Both the position numbers and the translations under genes were made by a program. The notes beneath the pieces were generated by a model. The model made no database searches, was not told where the DNA came from, and saw only the letters and a program-made list of their open reading frames with translations. 64,000 nt of DNA from Ziziphus jujuba (lineage: Eukaryota; Streptophyta; Magnoliopsida; Rosales; Rhamnaceae). Below are positions 23,692 through 35,578 of the stretch, one piece after another. Each line of letters opens with the position of its first letter. The stretch's first letter is position 1. Location: the NCBI RefSeq assembly GCF_031755915.1, contig NC_083386.1:2142501-2206500 (forward strand), read 5' to 3'.

Positions 23692-23695
<4 letters not shown>

Positions 23696-23733
<38 letters not shown>

Positions 23734-23790
23734 ATATATATCAGTTTTATATTCTATATATATATATATATCAGTTTTATATATTCAACT
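23696..23790. repeat. (TA)n microsatellite with a duplicated TATCAGTTTTATA unit
   Basis: Long TA runs from 23696 to 23742 and 23756-23771, each followed by TATCAGTTTTATAT. The equivalent site at 47841-47866 and 29301-29320 is much shorter, so this tract has expanded here. Confidence 0.8.
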
Positions 23791-25152
23791 ACCTTAGAGC
23801 CACCTCAGAGCTATTCAAGTTCAAACTGGGTTTACGTCACGGTCAGCTCTTCCTCTTTGTACAAAATCATTGCATGTTTGGTACGCTGGATTGAAGAACC
23901 ACAGACAGGGGGCGGAACAAACAAAGTGTACTATGGGGGACCATTTAATGCACTTGTTTGCACTTTGACAAGAAGAGAGAGATAATAGTATGGTAATACA
24001 ATATAAATATATATATATATATATATTTTTTTTTCTGTTATTTGAGTTTTAAGACAATTTTGAATAATCTTAAAAGAAAATTTATTTTTAGATGGTTTTT
24101 ATTTCCTTATTGATTATAGAAATACAAATAACATTGTTACAGTGTATTTAGGTAGCAAAATGGGATATAATCCTACAAAATAAAATATTAAAAGCGAAAG
24201 AAGAATCAAATTAAAAAAGTAAACTAATAAAAAAAATCTAAAACAAACAAATTCAAACTAATGAATAGCCAAAACTAATTGACTAAAATAATATTAAGCA
24301 TAAATACTTGTCATATACAACATAATTATGTTACGGATATGAATTAATATATAAAATCTAAACTGGTAAAAATAAAAAAGTTCCAAAGCTGGAATAAGAA
24401 ATTTTAAAAGAAAAATTTTTGTTAGGTAAGTTAGTAATTTTTTTTAATGGTAAATACTTTGTTATTTACAACATAATTATGTTACGGATATGAATTAATT
24501 ATGTATTATATATATATATATATTTATATTATTATACTAAAGTATTTACAACATAATTATGTTACGGATATGAATTAATTATGTATTATATATATATATA
24601 TATATTATATTATTATACTTTTATTCCTTTCATTTTTACCAAATTAATTATGAATTAATTAATTTATTTATTTTTGCACTTAAATCCACCCCCCCCCCCC
24701 CCCTTATCTTTCACTTTTTCCTTTTCTGTTTTCCTTATCTTCTTTTATATCGTTATTCATCTTTATCTTTATTTTTTCCTCTGACTCTAATTATTTATTT
24801 TTTCCCCTTTAGATTTGTTTCTTTTTTCTCTTCTTTCAAAATTTTTTTCCCTCTTGTTTATTTTTGTTTCTCTCGCTCTGTTGCATAGATGCTTGTATTG
24901 TTTTTCTTATTCTTCTTCTTCTTTATTTTTTCTTAGTAATATGACAATTATATTATATGGAAAATTTTATTCTTCTTCTTCTTTATTTTTTCTTAGCAAT
25001 ATAACAATTATATTATATGGCAAAATTTTTTGATGCCTAGTATTTACAAGTTTAATAATTAATATTTAATAATATAATAAGTTAATTAGTAACATTTAAA
25101 AATTATTAGATAAATGACTGGTATAATTTAAAAGATTGGCTCACATTAAGAC
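23791..25152. repeat. AT-rich intergenic DNA with local tandem duplications
   Basis: Contains three copies of ACAACATAATTATGTTACGG (24317, about 24469 and 24549), two of them in an 80-bp tandem repeat ending in (TA)n. It also has a C tract at about 24691-24703 and a 62-bp tandem duplication (24905-24966 and 24967-25028). No gene is seen; the frame at 24815-25033 is T-rich low complexity. Confidence 0.6.
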
Positions 25153-27940
25153 TGTAACACCCCGTCCCAAACAACATTGGAATTTTCTTTACGTTGACCG
25201 AGGTTGATCGGGTTTGATCGCCATTGACCGAGAGGGGTCAAAATTTGACTTTTTGATCCGGATGGAATTTCTCTTTGACCGGGGTATCTTGCAAAGTATA
25301 CATCGACCTGAGTCCATAGACTAGTAGCAAGTTGAAAATGGAGCTACCTTTTGAAAATTATGGGCAAAACAAGTTGATATCTAAACTATCCAAGGGGTGC
25401 TGGAATTGACTTTTTATTCGTACAAAGTTGAGTTTTGACTCATGTATGTTATGAAGTACTCGTCAATGCAAGTTCATAGACTAGTGGCACGTCCAAAACG
25501 GATATGTGGTTTACAAGTTATGAATCTGTAAAGTTTTTTTTAAAATATTGTATTATTTAATACTATTTTATATATATATATATTTTTTTTTTCTTTTTCT
25601 TCTTTTTTCCTTTTCCCCCACGTGGGAAAATGCCCCCACGGGCTTCTTCTTCCTTCTTCTCCTTCTCTTTTCATTTCTCCTTCTCGTCAATCTCTCTCTC
25701 CCTATTGCATCTCTTCCGGCCACCGTACGGCTACACGCGTCGGACGGTGTGGTGGCCCACAGTTGGATGAATCCTGGCACCCAGTCATCGATCGATTGGT
25801 CGGTGGATGTGCCGGGATCGGCGCCTAAAGCCGGAGGTCGTTGAGGTAGTGGTTGGCCAGTTTTCTAGCAGCCACCGGTCCCGTGGTTGGTCCTTTCCTC
25901 TAGATTTCCGAGCCGTTTGTGAGATAGAAGAGGAGGAAGTTCGGCCGAAACCTTCCATCCACTTTTCGACCACCTGTGGTTAAGTTGAGTCCAACGGAGG
26001 TTGGTAATGTGATCCTCGTTTCATTAGCTTTCCATAGATACCTTATTTACGAATTTTGGACACCGTTTGTGTTAAACCCCTCGGGTATCGGGTATTATTT
26101 ATCCGAATAAAATATTAATTTATTTGACTCTGTGTAATATTGTTATTTTAGGAGCATGTCTGAGTCGTAGAATTGATCATATGGAGGATCTTGGTTGGAT
26201 AGGGTGCTCAAGGTGAGTGACCTACCTGCAAACTTAATTTTGGGTGTTTAATTATAAGTATTTTGTGATAATTGATTATTTGAAAATGTGATATTTCATG
26301 TGTTAATTGTTTAGTAAAATTTTGTTTGGAATTTTGATGGCACAATTTAAATAAATTGAAATGTATATGTGTATTAAAGCATAATTTGATTTTGAAAAAT
26401 TATGGAGATTTTATTTTTATGAAATTCAATTTTAAAGAAATTGTGAATTTGAATTGCTGTTGAATTTAATTGTGAATTTATTTGTGTTTAATAAAAATGT
26501 ATTTATATATTGATGAATTGTGAAATTTAATTATATTTTGAATTTTGAAGAATTGAAGGAATATTTATTTTAAATTATTGTTAATTTCATTGATGGATTT
26601 GAAATTGATGGAATTTATGCGATGGATTTATGACGATGATTTATAAAGGAATTGTGAAAAATTTACGGGTTTAATTGGATGGAATAAACCCGGTAGTATT
26701 TATGAGATTTTGAGATTTGAAAATAAATATATTGAATTTTATGATTTTTCGATGCACCATACACGTACTGGTGTTCTGTATACATGGATATAATTAGTGC
26801 GCAGGTGGATGTGGTTAGTGTGCAGGTGGATGTGAGTAATGCACAGGTCATTTATGGGATTGTCCTGTGGTTGCCATGGTCGGGAGGCCTGTTTGCAGTG
26901 GCGTAGTGGGACGCCACACGACCATATGCCTGTTTCTCTCTTTAACCTTCTGTCTGGCGGTGCTTGGGATGCTGGGTACCGTTGGTGCCACTGGTATATA
27001 GTGGGTGCATCATATGGTTTTCACGATATGATTTTAGTTATACAATATTTTATAATTTTATTTAAATTAAAATTTTTTTAATAGTGTTTTATAAGTTACA
27101 TTGTTTTGGTATTCTAAATTGAGTTCTATTGTTAATTATTTGGTTTTATTTTATTTATTTAAATATTTCTTGGATCATTTTTGTTAAGGTAAATTTTATT
27201 GTGTTTTCGTATTAATTAGTTACAATACTTTATTCCCAATTTAATATTTGTCATTAGTCTTATTTTTTATAATTATTTCCCACTAAGATTTTTGGATTAT
27301 TAATTTATTCTCTTTTATTTGCAAATTATTAATTAAATATTTTCTGGATTTTTAGGGCATAAAATGTTGGATTTTGTGAAAATGTTTTAAAAAGGAAACT
27401 TTTCCAACTGAGTGAATTGTGAGGGTTTTAAGGGAAAATATTATTTTTTTAACTACCTATTATTTATTTACTTATTTATTATTAATCAATTAACTAAGTT
27501 ATTTACCCTTTATTATTATTATTGGATAGTAGATTGGGTCATTCACTGAGATGATTAGCATTTCATGTTTTTAAATTCTGTTCCCTTAGGCCCAGGCTAG
27601 TCGACGTTGATCGTCCGGGAGCGAGCTCGACATTTTGGTTCATTGCTGAAAGTGCAAGAGGCTTTTTCTTTCCTTTCTATCTTGTATTATTTCTTTTTAT
27701 CTTGTATTGTATTAAATTTCATATTCAATTGTATTTGATAACGCCTCTGTATACTATTTGGACGATTATTTATATAATTCTGCACTGGTTCTCTGTCATT
27801 TATTTGAAATCCTGTAAATTTGTGGAAGTAAATTGTAGTAAAGTGGGAGGAATAAGGTGGTGTATATAGAAGTGCATTTTCTATGCAGGAAAATTGTGGT
27901 AAATCCAACCCTTAGGGGAGGTTCTGCCGGATTTTCCATT
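25153..27940 (+). mobile_element. Large LTR (family F), 3'-truncated
   Basis: Begins TGTAACACCCCGTCCCAAA at 25153 and is colinear with the full copy at 32090-35436: TTGACC-rich start, pyrimidine tract (25580-25690), GC-rich block, AGGTGAGTGACC (26212-26223), short GTGCGCAGGTGGATGTG repeats near 26795-26850, ATATAGTGGGTGCATCA (26996) and GGATTTTCCATT (27929-27940). The last roughly 95 bases, including the CA end, are missing, and ankyrin-intron sequence follows. No coding interior lies next to it. Confidence 0.85.
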
Positions 27941-28574
27941 AGTTATTTGGTATGAGATTAAGAAAATTAAAAGAATAAACGTAGAAGTGGTCAAATAAAA
28001 TATATATATCTATATATATATATATGTTTGTTTCAACTATATTAATAAATAAAAGTACCAAAGATGTTGAAATTCATATTTGAGTAAATGCAAAAGAGAG
28101 GGAACGAAGAGTAATATTGTATGGAATGAATACTTCACACTTGTATTGATGCTCTTGAGTCTTGATTGTTTACAATAATTATATACTGTAATATATACAT
28201 AATCCACAATACGAAACTTACAGAATATTCAAAACGGTAGACTTAGCTAACAAGACTTTTGAAAGAGATGCTTCTTATCACCTTGCGCTGTTTTACATAC
28301 ATTTATCTCTTTTAACAACTATTTCCATTTTGGGTTGGTGATGATGCTCAAATGTGTGTGAGTTGGTTCATTTGGCGAAGTATAAGGAATCACCATTCAA
28401 TGGAATTTGGTTTTATGTGATCCTCATTTGTGTGGATGGCATCTCTGAAGGAGATGCTACGTGTAATGAAGATGACATGGAGTTGCACCACTCATTCTTC
28501 GGTCGATAATTGCTAGTTTTCTCTCTCGGCTAGTTCATCTTCGGTCAATATTTATCTTCACTGGAGACAAACGC
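27941..28574 (+). pseudogene. Ankyrin gene relic: intron 2 joined to 3' flank
   Basis: 27945-28040 matches gene 2 intron 2 (40812-40915: GGTATGAGATTAAGAAAATTAAAAG, then (TA)n and GTTTC-ACTATATT). 28043 onward matches the 3' flank of genes 1 and 2 (18721 and 46545). The final exon between them is gone. This marks a deleted fourth ankyrin copy upstream of gene 2. Nothing coding remains. Confidence 0.65.
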
Positions 28575-28677
28575 TCAGTTTATTTCTAAGCAGATTCCTA
28601 CTAGGGAAAGTTAGCTCTGTTTTCAAAAAACAAAGGATGGTAATTTGTAAATGTTGCTCTGTTTATTAAAACAGAGC
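28575..28677. repeat. Short inverted-repeat element, second copy
   Basis: GCTCAGTTTATTTCTAAGCAG start and near-perfect palindrome GCTCTGTTTATTAAAACAGAGC at 28656-28677. Same place in the flank module as 22878-22986. Confidence 0.65.
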
Positions 28678-28974
28678 ATGGCAATTGTTATCTTTTGACT
28701 ATAGACATCTTGATCATGGTCCTAATGAATATAAGTTTTCCAAATATAAGATTACACATACTATAACTCTATGAAATAAACAAGAGGATCATATGGCGCT
28801 GGATATGAAGCTATCACATGTTCCGAATCATCCAAATAACATAAGGAAAGAAATATCTAAAGAAACCCAATCAATTTTTGTAACAATGATATCTTAATTT
28901 CAACAATCCCTCTGGCTCCTTTATGTTTTCTTCACAATTTTAATACAACAATATCAATTTTTAGTACATGTTTC

Positions 28975-29262
28975 CTTTCACTACAAAAGCACATTGGAAA
29001 TTAACCAACATTGAAGTTACCATGATGGTGGCCATGAATGGAGTATTAAAAAAATTATGTGCTTGTCTAGAGGAGAGTACTTCCATTATACGTTGCTCAA
29101 AAGCACGCAACATAAAGACAAGCAAAGCACTTGTTAAACTGGTTTTCACATTCATTGTGAAATAATGGGTAAATTATTTTCCAAATGCTGGTGAATAAAT
29201 CATGGACAATGAAAATTGTGAATTGTGTTCCTCCCTCTGAAATGGCAATTCCGCTAAATTTC
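28975..29262 (-). pseudogene. PGG-domain exon relic, second copy
   Basis: Minus-strand reading LTSALLVFMLRAFEQRIMEVL, QAHNFFNTPFMAT and TSMLVNFQCAF. This copy retains the AFEQ codons that are a stop in the copies at 23338 and 47470. It lacks about 46 bases that the other copies have near the segment encoding LAFFLST. No complete domain. Confidence 0.7.
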
Positions 29263-29983
29263 AAGCAATTCCCAAAACATTTTTCCCCTCAATTTCTAAC
29301 ATATATACGTATATATCGGTTTTATATATTCAACTACCCTAGAGCCACCTTAGAGCTATTCATGTTCAAACAGGGTTTACCTAATAGTCATCTCTTCCAT
29401 TCCACTTTCATTTTTCAACAATTTGCTATTTTCTTTTTATTTTGTGGATGAACAACTTGTGGTTAAGTTAGATATTGGGTCCTCCTACGAAAAGAGAAAA
29501 TGAAATTCCCATTTAATGAGAGAGTTTCTTAGGAAATTTACAAGCTACCTCTTTTACAGAATAACGAGTATTTTGCACATATAATATCTTGAACATGATT
29601 TGGAAGTTTTCCCTTGGAAATAATTAAAACCATAAAGTAAGAATGTTCAAAAGAAAGTTGGCATTGTTTGGCTGTAATCTTGGAACAGGTCAGTGCTCTG
29701 TATTATAGAAATTTCTTTTCCAAGTGATTAAATTTATTATTGACAGAAAAAAAAATGTAAACAACTTTAATTTTGCTCACTTTTGCCCAAAATAAAAAAT
29801 ATATATTTTGCTCGCAACTACGTATATTTATGGCTTCTAAGCTCTCCAAAAAGTGGTTGGCTTAACTTTCTCTCTTCCTTCAATCTATTGACTTCTAGAA
29901 TGATTGACTTTGATGGTTGGAAAATTTTCACCTACTACCAAATAAGAAATTAGTCTTCCATTCTATCTTTCTTCTTCCTCCAC
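29263..29983. other. Duplicated flank module, no gene
   Basis: Parallels 47806-48590 almost base for base (CAACTACC-TAGAGCCACCTTAGAGC, GTTTCTTGGGAAATTT-CAAGCTACC and TTGGCATTGTTTGGCTGT blocks). No coding sequence seen. Confidence 0.6.
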
Positions 29984-31517
29984 TGCCTTTTCTTTTTTTC
30001 CCCCTCATCCAATATTTTTCCCTACCAAACATGTTTAAGTGTCATTTACCAAAAACATGTCAAAGTGTCTCCTCCATAGTAAAACTCTTAGCTTTAAGAA
30101 AGATAGTTGGCAAATAAGAAAAAAAAAAAAAAAAAAAAAACAAAAAAACAAAGAAAAAAAGGGATCAAATCTGATTCTCAAAAGATTGTCTTCATTCTCA
30201 CAATGAAGGCTCAGATGCAGAGACTGACCCTCACCTGGCATCTAACATGATAGCTGAAAACCATTTGAAAAAGAAACTTTGCTTTTTATTTTTTATTTTC
30301 TTTCCTCTTGCTTTTTTCTTTGGATTAATATTATATGGATTCCTGTCTTTTTATCCCTGTTTAAGAAAGTATCATATAATTTGAAACATTATCGAAACAC
30401 ATCCCATCATTAGTTAATTTTCATTATCTTTAATTGAAAAAGGGTAAAATATAATTAAAAGTTTGAAAAGCTGAAAAATTTTATCCAATATTATTGAAAA
30501 ACATGCAATATATTATATAAAAATAAAAAACCAATTTATTTTAATTAAATTAATAATTATTTATATTTTATAAAATTGAAAAAATAAAAAAACAAACGTA
30601 TTTCTTGGGGACGTGAACCATGCGCTTCGTTTTTCATCATGTTTTATCTGTAATACACCCAAAGAGCACAGAATAACCCTACTTTTATCCTAACGCTGCA
30701 AGTTGTTTGGAAATCTAAGCTCATTCTCTGCTTTTAGTTAAGTGAAAATGAATGAAAACTTTTATTATTTTCTTTTGATTCTTTCTATTTCTTGAAAAGA
30801 TAAAAGACAAGCATAGAAAGAATAAGTTCGTACAAAGAGAAAATGAAAGGAAAGAAGTGGTTTGGTTTAAGGGAATGGAGTGTTAAGTTAAGAGAAAGAT
30901 TTGTAACAATAACATTAGTGAGAACATAAGAAAGAAAAAAAATGGTTAATTGCTGATTAGCACTTTAAATTTAAGAATTATGCAAATTGAATTATGGAAT
31001 TTGGAATTGTTTAAATTGAAATCTGTAGTTTCAAATTTATTATAAATCAATCTAATTAACTAATCGTAAAATTTACTATTCCATGACATCAGCATAATTT
31101 ATTTTTCAACAAAAAATTTGAAAAATTTTAAAAAAATATTTATTTTATTTTATATTATTTTTTTCATTGCATCATAGCCACCTATTAATAATAAGGTGTG
31201 AATTTCTTTATTAAAGAAAAGAAAAGAAAAGCATGGGGCCAAATGCACTAACCTTGGCAATCCTGTGCTTCCCTTTTCTCCATGTTTTATATTTAATAAT
31301 CTCCAAGATTGAACTAATTTGTAATAAATTTGAAATTTTGAAGGTTTAACTCAAATAATTCTAAATTTTAAAATTCAATTGACATAACCAAATTTTAGTG
31401 TCCCAATGAACAATTAATTTAAAGAAACATGCAAAACAAACATTCACACCCGACACTCAAAGTTCATTTCTCCTTCATATATACATAGTTAGATGCAAGA
31501 TAAGATAAAGATAAGAT

Positions 31518-31556
<39 letters not shown>

Positions 31557-31617
31557 CCAAAATATCTAGCAAGGTAGCTTACGATGGATGGTGCATTGTA
31601 TAATGTTGCAATCAAGG
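29984..31617 (+). repeat. 1.6-kb tandem duplication, copy 1 (upstream block to mid-exon 1)
   Basis: Runs from TGCCTTTTCTTTTTTTCCCC through the ankyrin upstream block and GA tract (31524-31553) to the first 11 codons or so of exon 1. At about 31617 the sequence jumps back to TGCCTTTTCTTTTTTTCCCC, the start of copy 2. Copy 2 continues to gene 2 and differs mainly by two nested insertions. Copy 1 holds the uninterrupted version (TGAAA at 30255-30259) of the site where the TRIM sits in copy 2. Confidence 0.88.
31584..31617 (+). pseudogene. Truncated ankyrin exon 1 fragment
   Basis: ATGGATGGTGCATTGTATAATGTTGCAATCAA encodes M-D-G-A-L-Y-N-V-A-I-K, matching the first residues of genes 1 and 2. It is cut at the tandem-duplication junction and reads into non-coding sequence, with an open frame continuing only by chance to 31776. 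Its leader and GA tract are complete, so transcription is possible but would give no family protein. Confidence 0.88.
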
Positions 31618-31872
31618 TTTGCCTTTTCTTTTTTTCCCCCTCATCCAATATTTTTCCCTACCAAACATGTTGAAGTGTCATTTACCAAAAACATGTCAAA
31701 GTGTCTCCTCCATAGTAAAACTCTTAGCTTTAAAAAAGATAGTTGGCAAATAGACCAAAAAAAAAGAAAAAAGTGATCAAATCTGATTCTCAAAATATTG
31801 TCTTCATTCTCACAAATGAAGGCTCAGATGCATAGACTGACCCTCACCTTGCATCTGACATGATAGCTAAAA
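31618..31872 (+). repeat. 1.6-kb tandem duplication, copy 2 (left part)
   Basis: Matches 29984-30257 closely (AAGTGTCATTTACCAAAAACATGTC, GACTGACCCTCACCT-GCATCT-ACATGATAGCT). It is broken at 31872 by a TRIM and resumes at 35579. Confidence 0.88.
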
Positions 31873-34800
31873 TGTAACAGCCCATTCCACCCGCATGAGA
31901 TATTGTCCGCTTTGGACCCAGCCCGTACGGTTTTAAAAGGCCTCTCAAGGGAAAGGTATCCATACCCTCTTATAAGGCATGTTTTGTTCTCCTTTCCAAC
32001 CAATGTGGGATCACACAATTCACCTCCCCTGGGGCCCAGCGTTCTCGCTGGTACACGGATTCGGCTCTGGCTGTGATACCAACTGTAACTGTAATACCCC
32101 ATCCCAAACTACATCGGAATTCTTGCACGTTGATCGAGGTTGACCGTTGACCGAGTGGGTCAAAAGTTGACTTTTTGTTCCGGTTGAAATTTCTAGTTGA
32201 CCGTGGTACCGTAGCGAAGTACATGATGCCCCGAGTTCGTAGACTAGTGGCACGTCGAAAACGAAGCTATGATTTGAAAGTTATGTGCAAAACAAGTCGA
32301 GGTTCAAACTGTCCAAAAGGTGTCCGGAGTTGACTTTTTATGATTATAGAATTTTGTGTTTGACTTTTGTATGGTTGTAAAATACTCGTTGATATGAGTT
32401 CATAGACTATCGACACGCTTAAATTGGACATCTGGTTAAAAAGTTATGGACATGTGAAGTTTTCCGACTACCGTAATATTTTAATATATCTGGCTTGAGT
32501 GAACAGTACGGGCCACATGTCGCAATTTCAGCCAATCCCGTGAGTGAACAGTGTCACCCACGGGTGGCTTTTATTCAGGAAAAAAATGCACGAGCGGCGG
32601 AAGGAGAGAGAAAGAGGGGAGGAGAGAGAGAGAGAGAGAGCTAGAGAGAGAACCGACCGGCCACCGCCACTTAGCGATTTTCCGGCCACCCTTTCCTCAC
32701 ACACGCCACCCCACCTTGAAGACCACTGAAAATCGGCCAGCCAGCCAAAAACCACGGCCAATCGACAGCCGACGCACCCGGATCGAGGCTTTTTCCGGCG
32801 GCAGCATCGATTCCTTCAAACCCCGATTTCTCCCTATTCCGGCCACTGTTTGCCTCACCGCCAGTCCCATTGAGTTACCCATCACTAGATCTACCTTCCC
32901 ACCAAAAATCACGGCCAGTGGCCACCGGACGCACTGCCAACAGTGATGGGTTCCGGTGACCACGGTGGGTCGCCGGGAAAATTCACTTTCTGATGAGTTT
33001 TTGACTACACCGCCCCTCCTTTCCTACTAATTTCGACCCTCTAAACCCAAATCGGGTGTCCCCTTTCCTCAAATCTCAACGGATTAAGAGAATCGAGGAG
33101 TTGAATCCTGAAAGCTTTCCGGCGAGATTCCGGCCACCTCGGGTTCGATCTCTGGGAAGTAAGACCGGATTCGTAATCCTCGTCACTCAAGCTTAGATTC
33201 AGTATATTACTCGTCAATTTTGGTTATCGTTTGTGTTCTCTCTCTGGGTACCCTTTTGCGAGTTACCTGATTAAATTAATTAGTTTTGTGTATTGTGGAT
33301 ATTTTAAGTGCACTTGTGGGTAGTGGAGTTTATTCTGCGGAGGATATTGATTGATACACGTGTTTAAGGTGAGTGACCCACCTTCAAAATTATTTTCGGG
33401 TGTCAATTAATTATATTTCGTTATATTTTAATATTTGGATGTTTATATTATATTAATTATGTGATAAATTGCAAATTAAATTTTGATGCTAATATTTGGA
33501 CAATTTGAAATGTGTATATGTGTGTGCACCGAAGCATATTTCGATTTTGATAAATTATGAAAATTCATTTTATGAAAATTTGATATTTAAAGAAATTATG
33601 ATTTTAACATTTTTGATTTATTGTTGAAATTATTGTGAGCTTATTTCAAGCAATAAAAATGCATTTATATGGATTTTCGAATTTTGGAATTTTTATGTGA
33701 TTTATTTATATTTTGAATTTTGAGTAATTGAAGGAATATTTATTTTAAATTATTGATAATTTTATTGATGGATTTATTATGTGTTTGAAATGCATATTTA
33801 TGAGAATTTTGATTATTGTGACTTTTATGAGGATTAAATGACATATTTGATTCAAAGTGGTTTTTTTGAGTATTTGAGAAAGAAATATTGACTTAATTTA
33901 TTATGTTTCAAAAATATTTATGCCATTGGAAAATTTGAATATTTAAATTGATGGAATTGAGAGCTGGTGGATTTGAAATTGATGGAATTTATGCGATAAA
34001 TTTATGATGATGATTTAAAAAGAGAATGCGGAAAATTACGGGTTTAATTGGATGGAATAAACCCAATGATATTTATGAGAGTTTGAGAATTTAAAATAAA
34101 TATATTGGTTTTATAATTTTTTTTAGATGCACCATACACGTATCGGTGTTCTGTGTATATGGATGTGATTAGTGCGCACATGGATATGATTAGCGCGCAA
34201 GTGGGTGTGAGTAGCGCGCAGGTGATTTATGGGGTTGTTCTGTGGTCGCCATCGGATGAGGGTAGGTCGTCCCTCCATGGCCGGGACACTTGTTTGCAGC
34301 GGCGCGGTGGGACACCATGCGACCGTATGCCAGTTTCTCTCTTTAACCTCCTGTCTGGCAGTACCTCAGGACGCTAGGTACTGTTGGCGCCACTGGTATA
34401 TAGTGGGTGCATCAAGTGATTTTCAGAACTTAGATTTCAAAATAAATATTTTGAAATTGTATTTAAATTAAGAATATATTTAATGTTGTTTTTATTTATT
34501 TCAATGGAGGTTTCAATTTGATTTAATTTTTTTCCCTTGCTTAATTATTCAATAAATTGATTTATTTTAATTATTTTAATTATTTCCTGAATTGTCTTAA
34601 TGTAAATTTCATTAATATTTTTTGTATTATTTGTTTATGACATTATCAATCATTTAGTAATTGTTACAAAATTATTTTTATTCTATTTCTATTTTATTTT
34701 CATTATGAATTTTGGATGCTTGATTTATTATATTTTATTTGATATTTAGTTGAATAATTGGTTCCTTGGTTTTCGGGGAATACAAATAATGGGTTTTGTA

Positions 34801-35578
34801 AAAATGTTTTAAAAGGGAAACTTTTACAACCGAGTGAATGGTGAGGGTTTTGAGAGAAAGTATTATTTTCCAATAATTAATTATTATTTATTTACTTATT
34901 TATTGTTAATTAATCAAGTTTAATATAATTATTGTTACTATTATAATTGTCCAGTAGATAGGGTCACTCACTGACATGATTAGCATCTCATATTTCTAAA
35001 TTTCGTTCCCCTAGGTACAAAGATTTGTCGACGTTCATCCGGAGCGAACTTGATCTTCATCGCTGTCATAATTCGAGAAGTTCTCCTTATCTTCATTTAT
35101 TTCTATTGTAATATTTCTTTCATCCTTGTTGTATAAATTCTATACTTAGTGGTACTTTATGAAGCTCTGTATACTGTCTTGGACATTATGTATTAATTGT
35201 GCATTGCTTTCCTATTATTATTTTGAAGTGTTGCAAATTTGTGGAATTAATCTGTAGTAATGTGGGAGGAATAAGGTGGTGTTTATAGAAGTGTGTTTTC
35301 AGTGCAGGAAAATTGTGGTAAGTCCAACCCTTAGGGGAGATTCTGCTGGATTTTCCATTGGAGGGTCCGGTAGGGTTTTCTTGGGATTAGGGCTTGTCTA
35401 GGGTTCCGGTGAGGAATTTTGGACGGGTCCTGACAGTAACAGTCCAATTCACTCGCATGAGATATTGTCCGCTTTGGGCCCAGCCCGCACGGTTTTAAAA
35501 GACCTCTCAAGGGAAATGTATCAACATCCTCTTATAAGGCATGATTGTTCCCCTTTCCAACCGATGTGGGATCTTACA
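31873..35578 (-). mobile_element. TRIM element split by a solo LTR
   Basis: The left terminal repeat is 31873-32017 (TGTAACAGCCC...CACACA). The interior is 32018-32083 with CCTCCCCTGGGGCCCAGC and a primer-site complement CTGTGATACCAAC. The right repeat begins TGTAAC at 32084 and is split after six bases, resuming at 35442 to end CTTACA at 35578. Removing the 3352-bp insertion leaves about 354 bp, like the intact TRIM at 22405. The flanks TAAAA (31868-31872) and TGAAA (35579-35583), compared with the empty site TGAAA at 30255, indicate a 5-bp target duplication with one later change. Confidence 0.92.
32090..35436 (+). mobile_element. Solo LTR of family F, 3347 bp, full length
   Basis: Starts TGTAATACCCC and ends GGTCCTGACA, the TG...CA ends of an LTR. 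It is flanked by an exact 5-bp duplication GTAAC (32085-32089 and 35437-35441). No second LTR, primer site or coding interior exists, so it is best read as the product of LTR-LTR recombination. Internal features: a GA/CT-rich stretch at 32600-32650, a GC-rich block at 32660-33130, AGGTGAGTGACCCACC (33367-33382), three roughly 21-bp repeats around GTGATTAGTGCGCA (34163-34223) and GTGGGAGGAATAAGGTGG (35261). Open frames inside are unremarkable. Confidence 0.93.
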
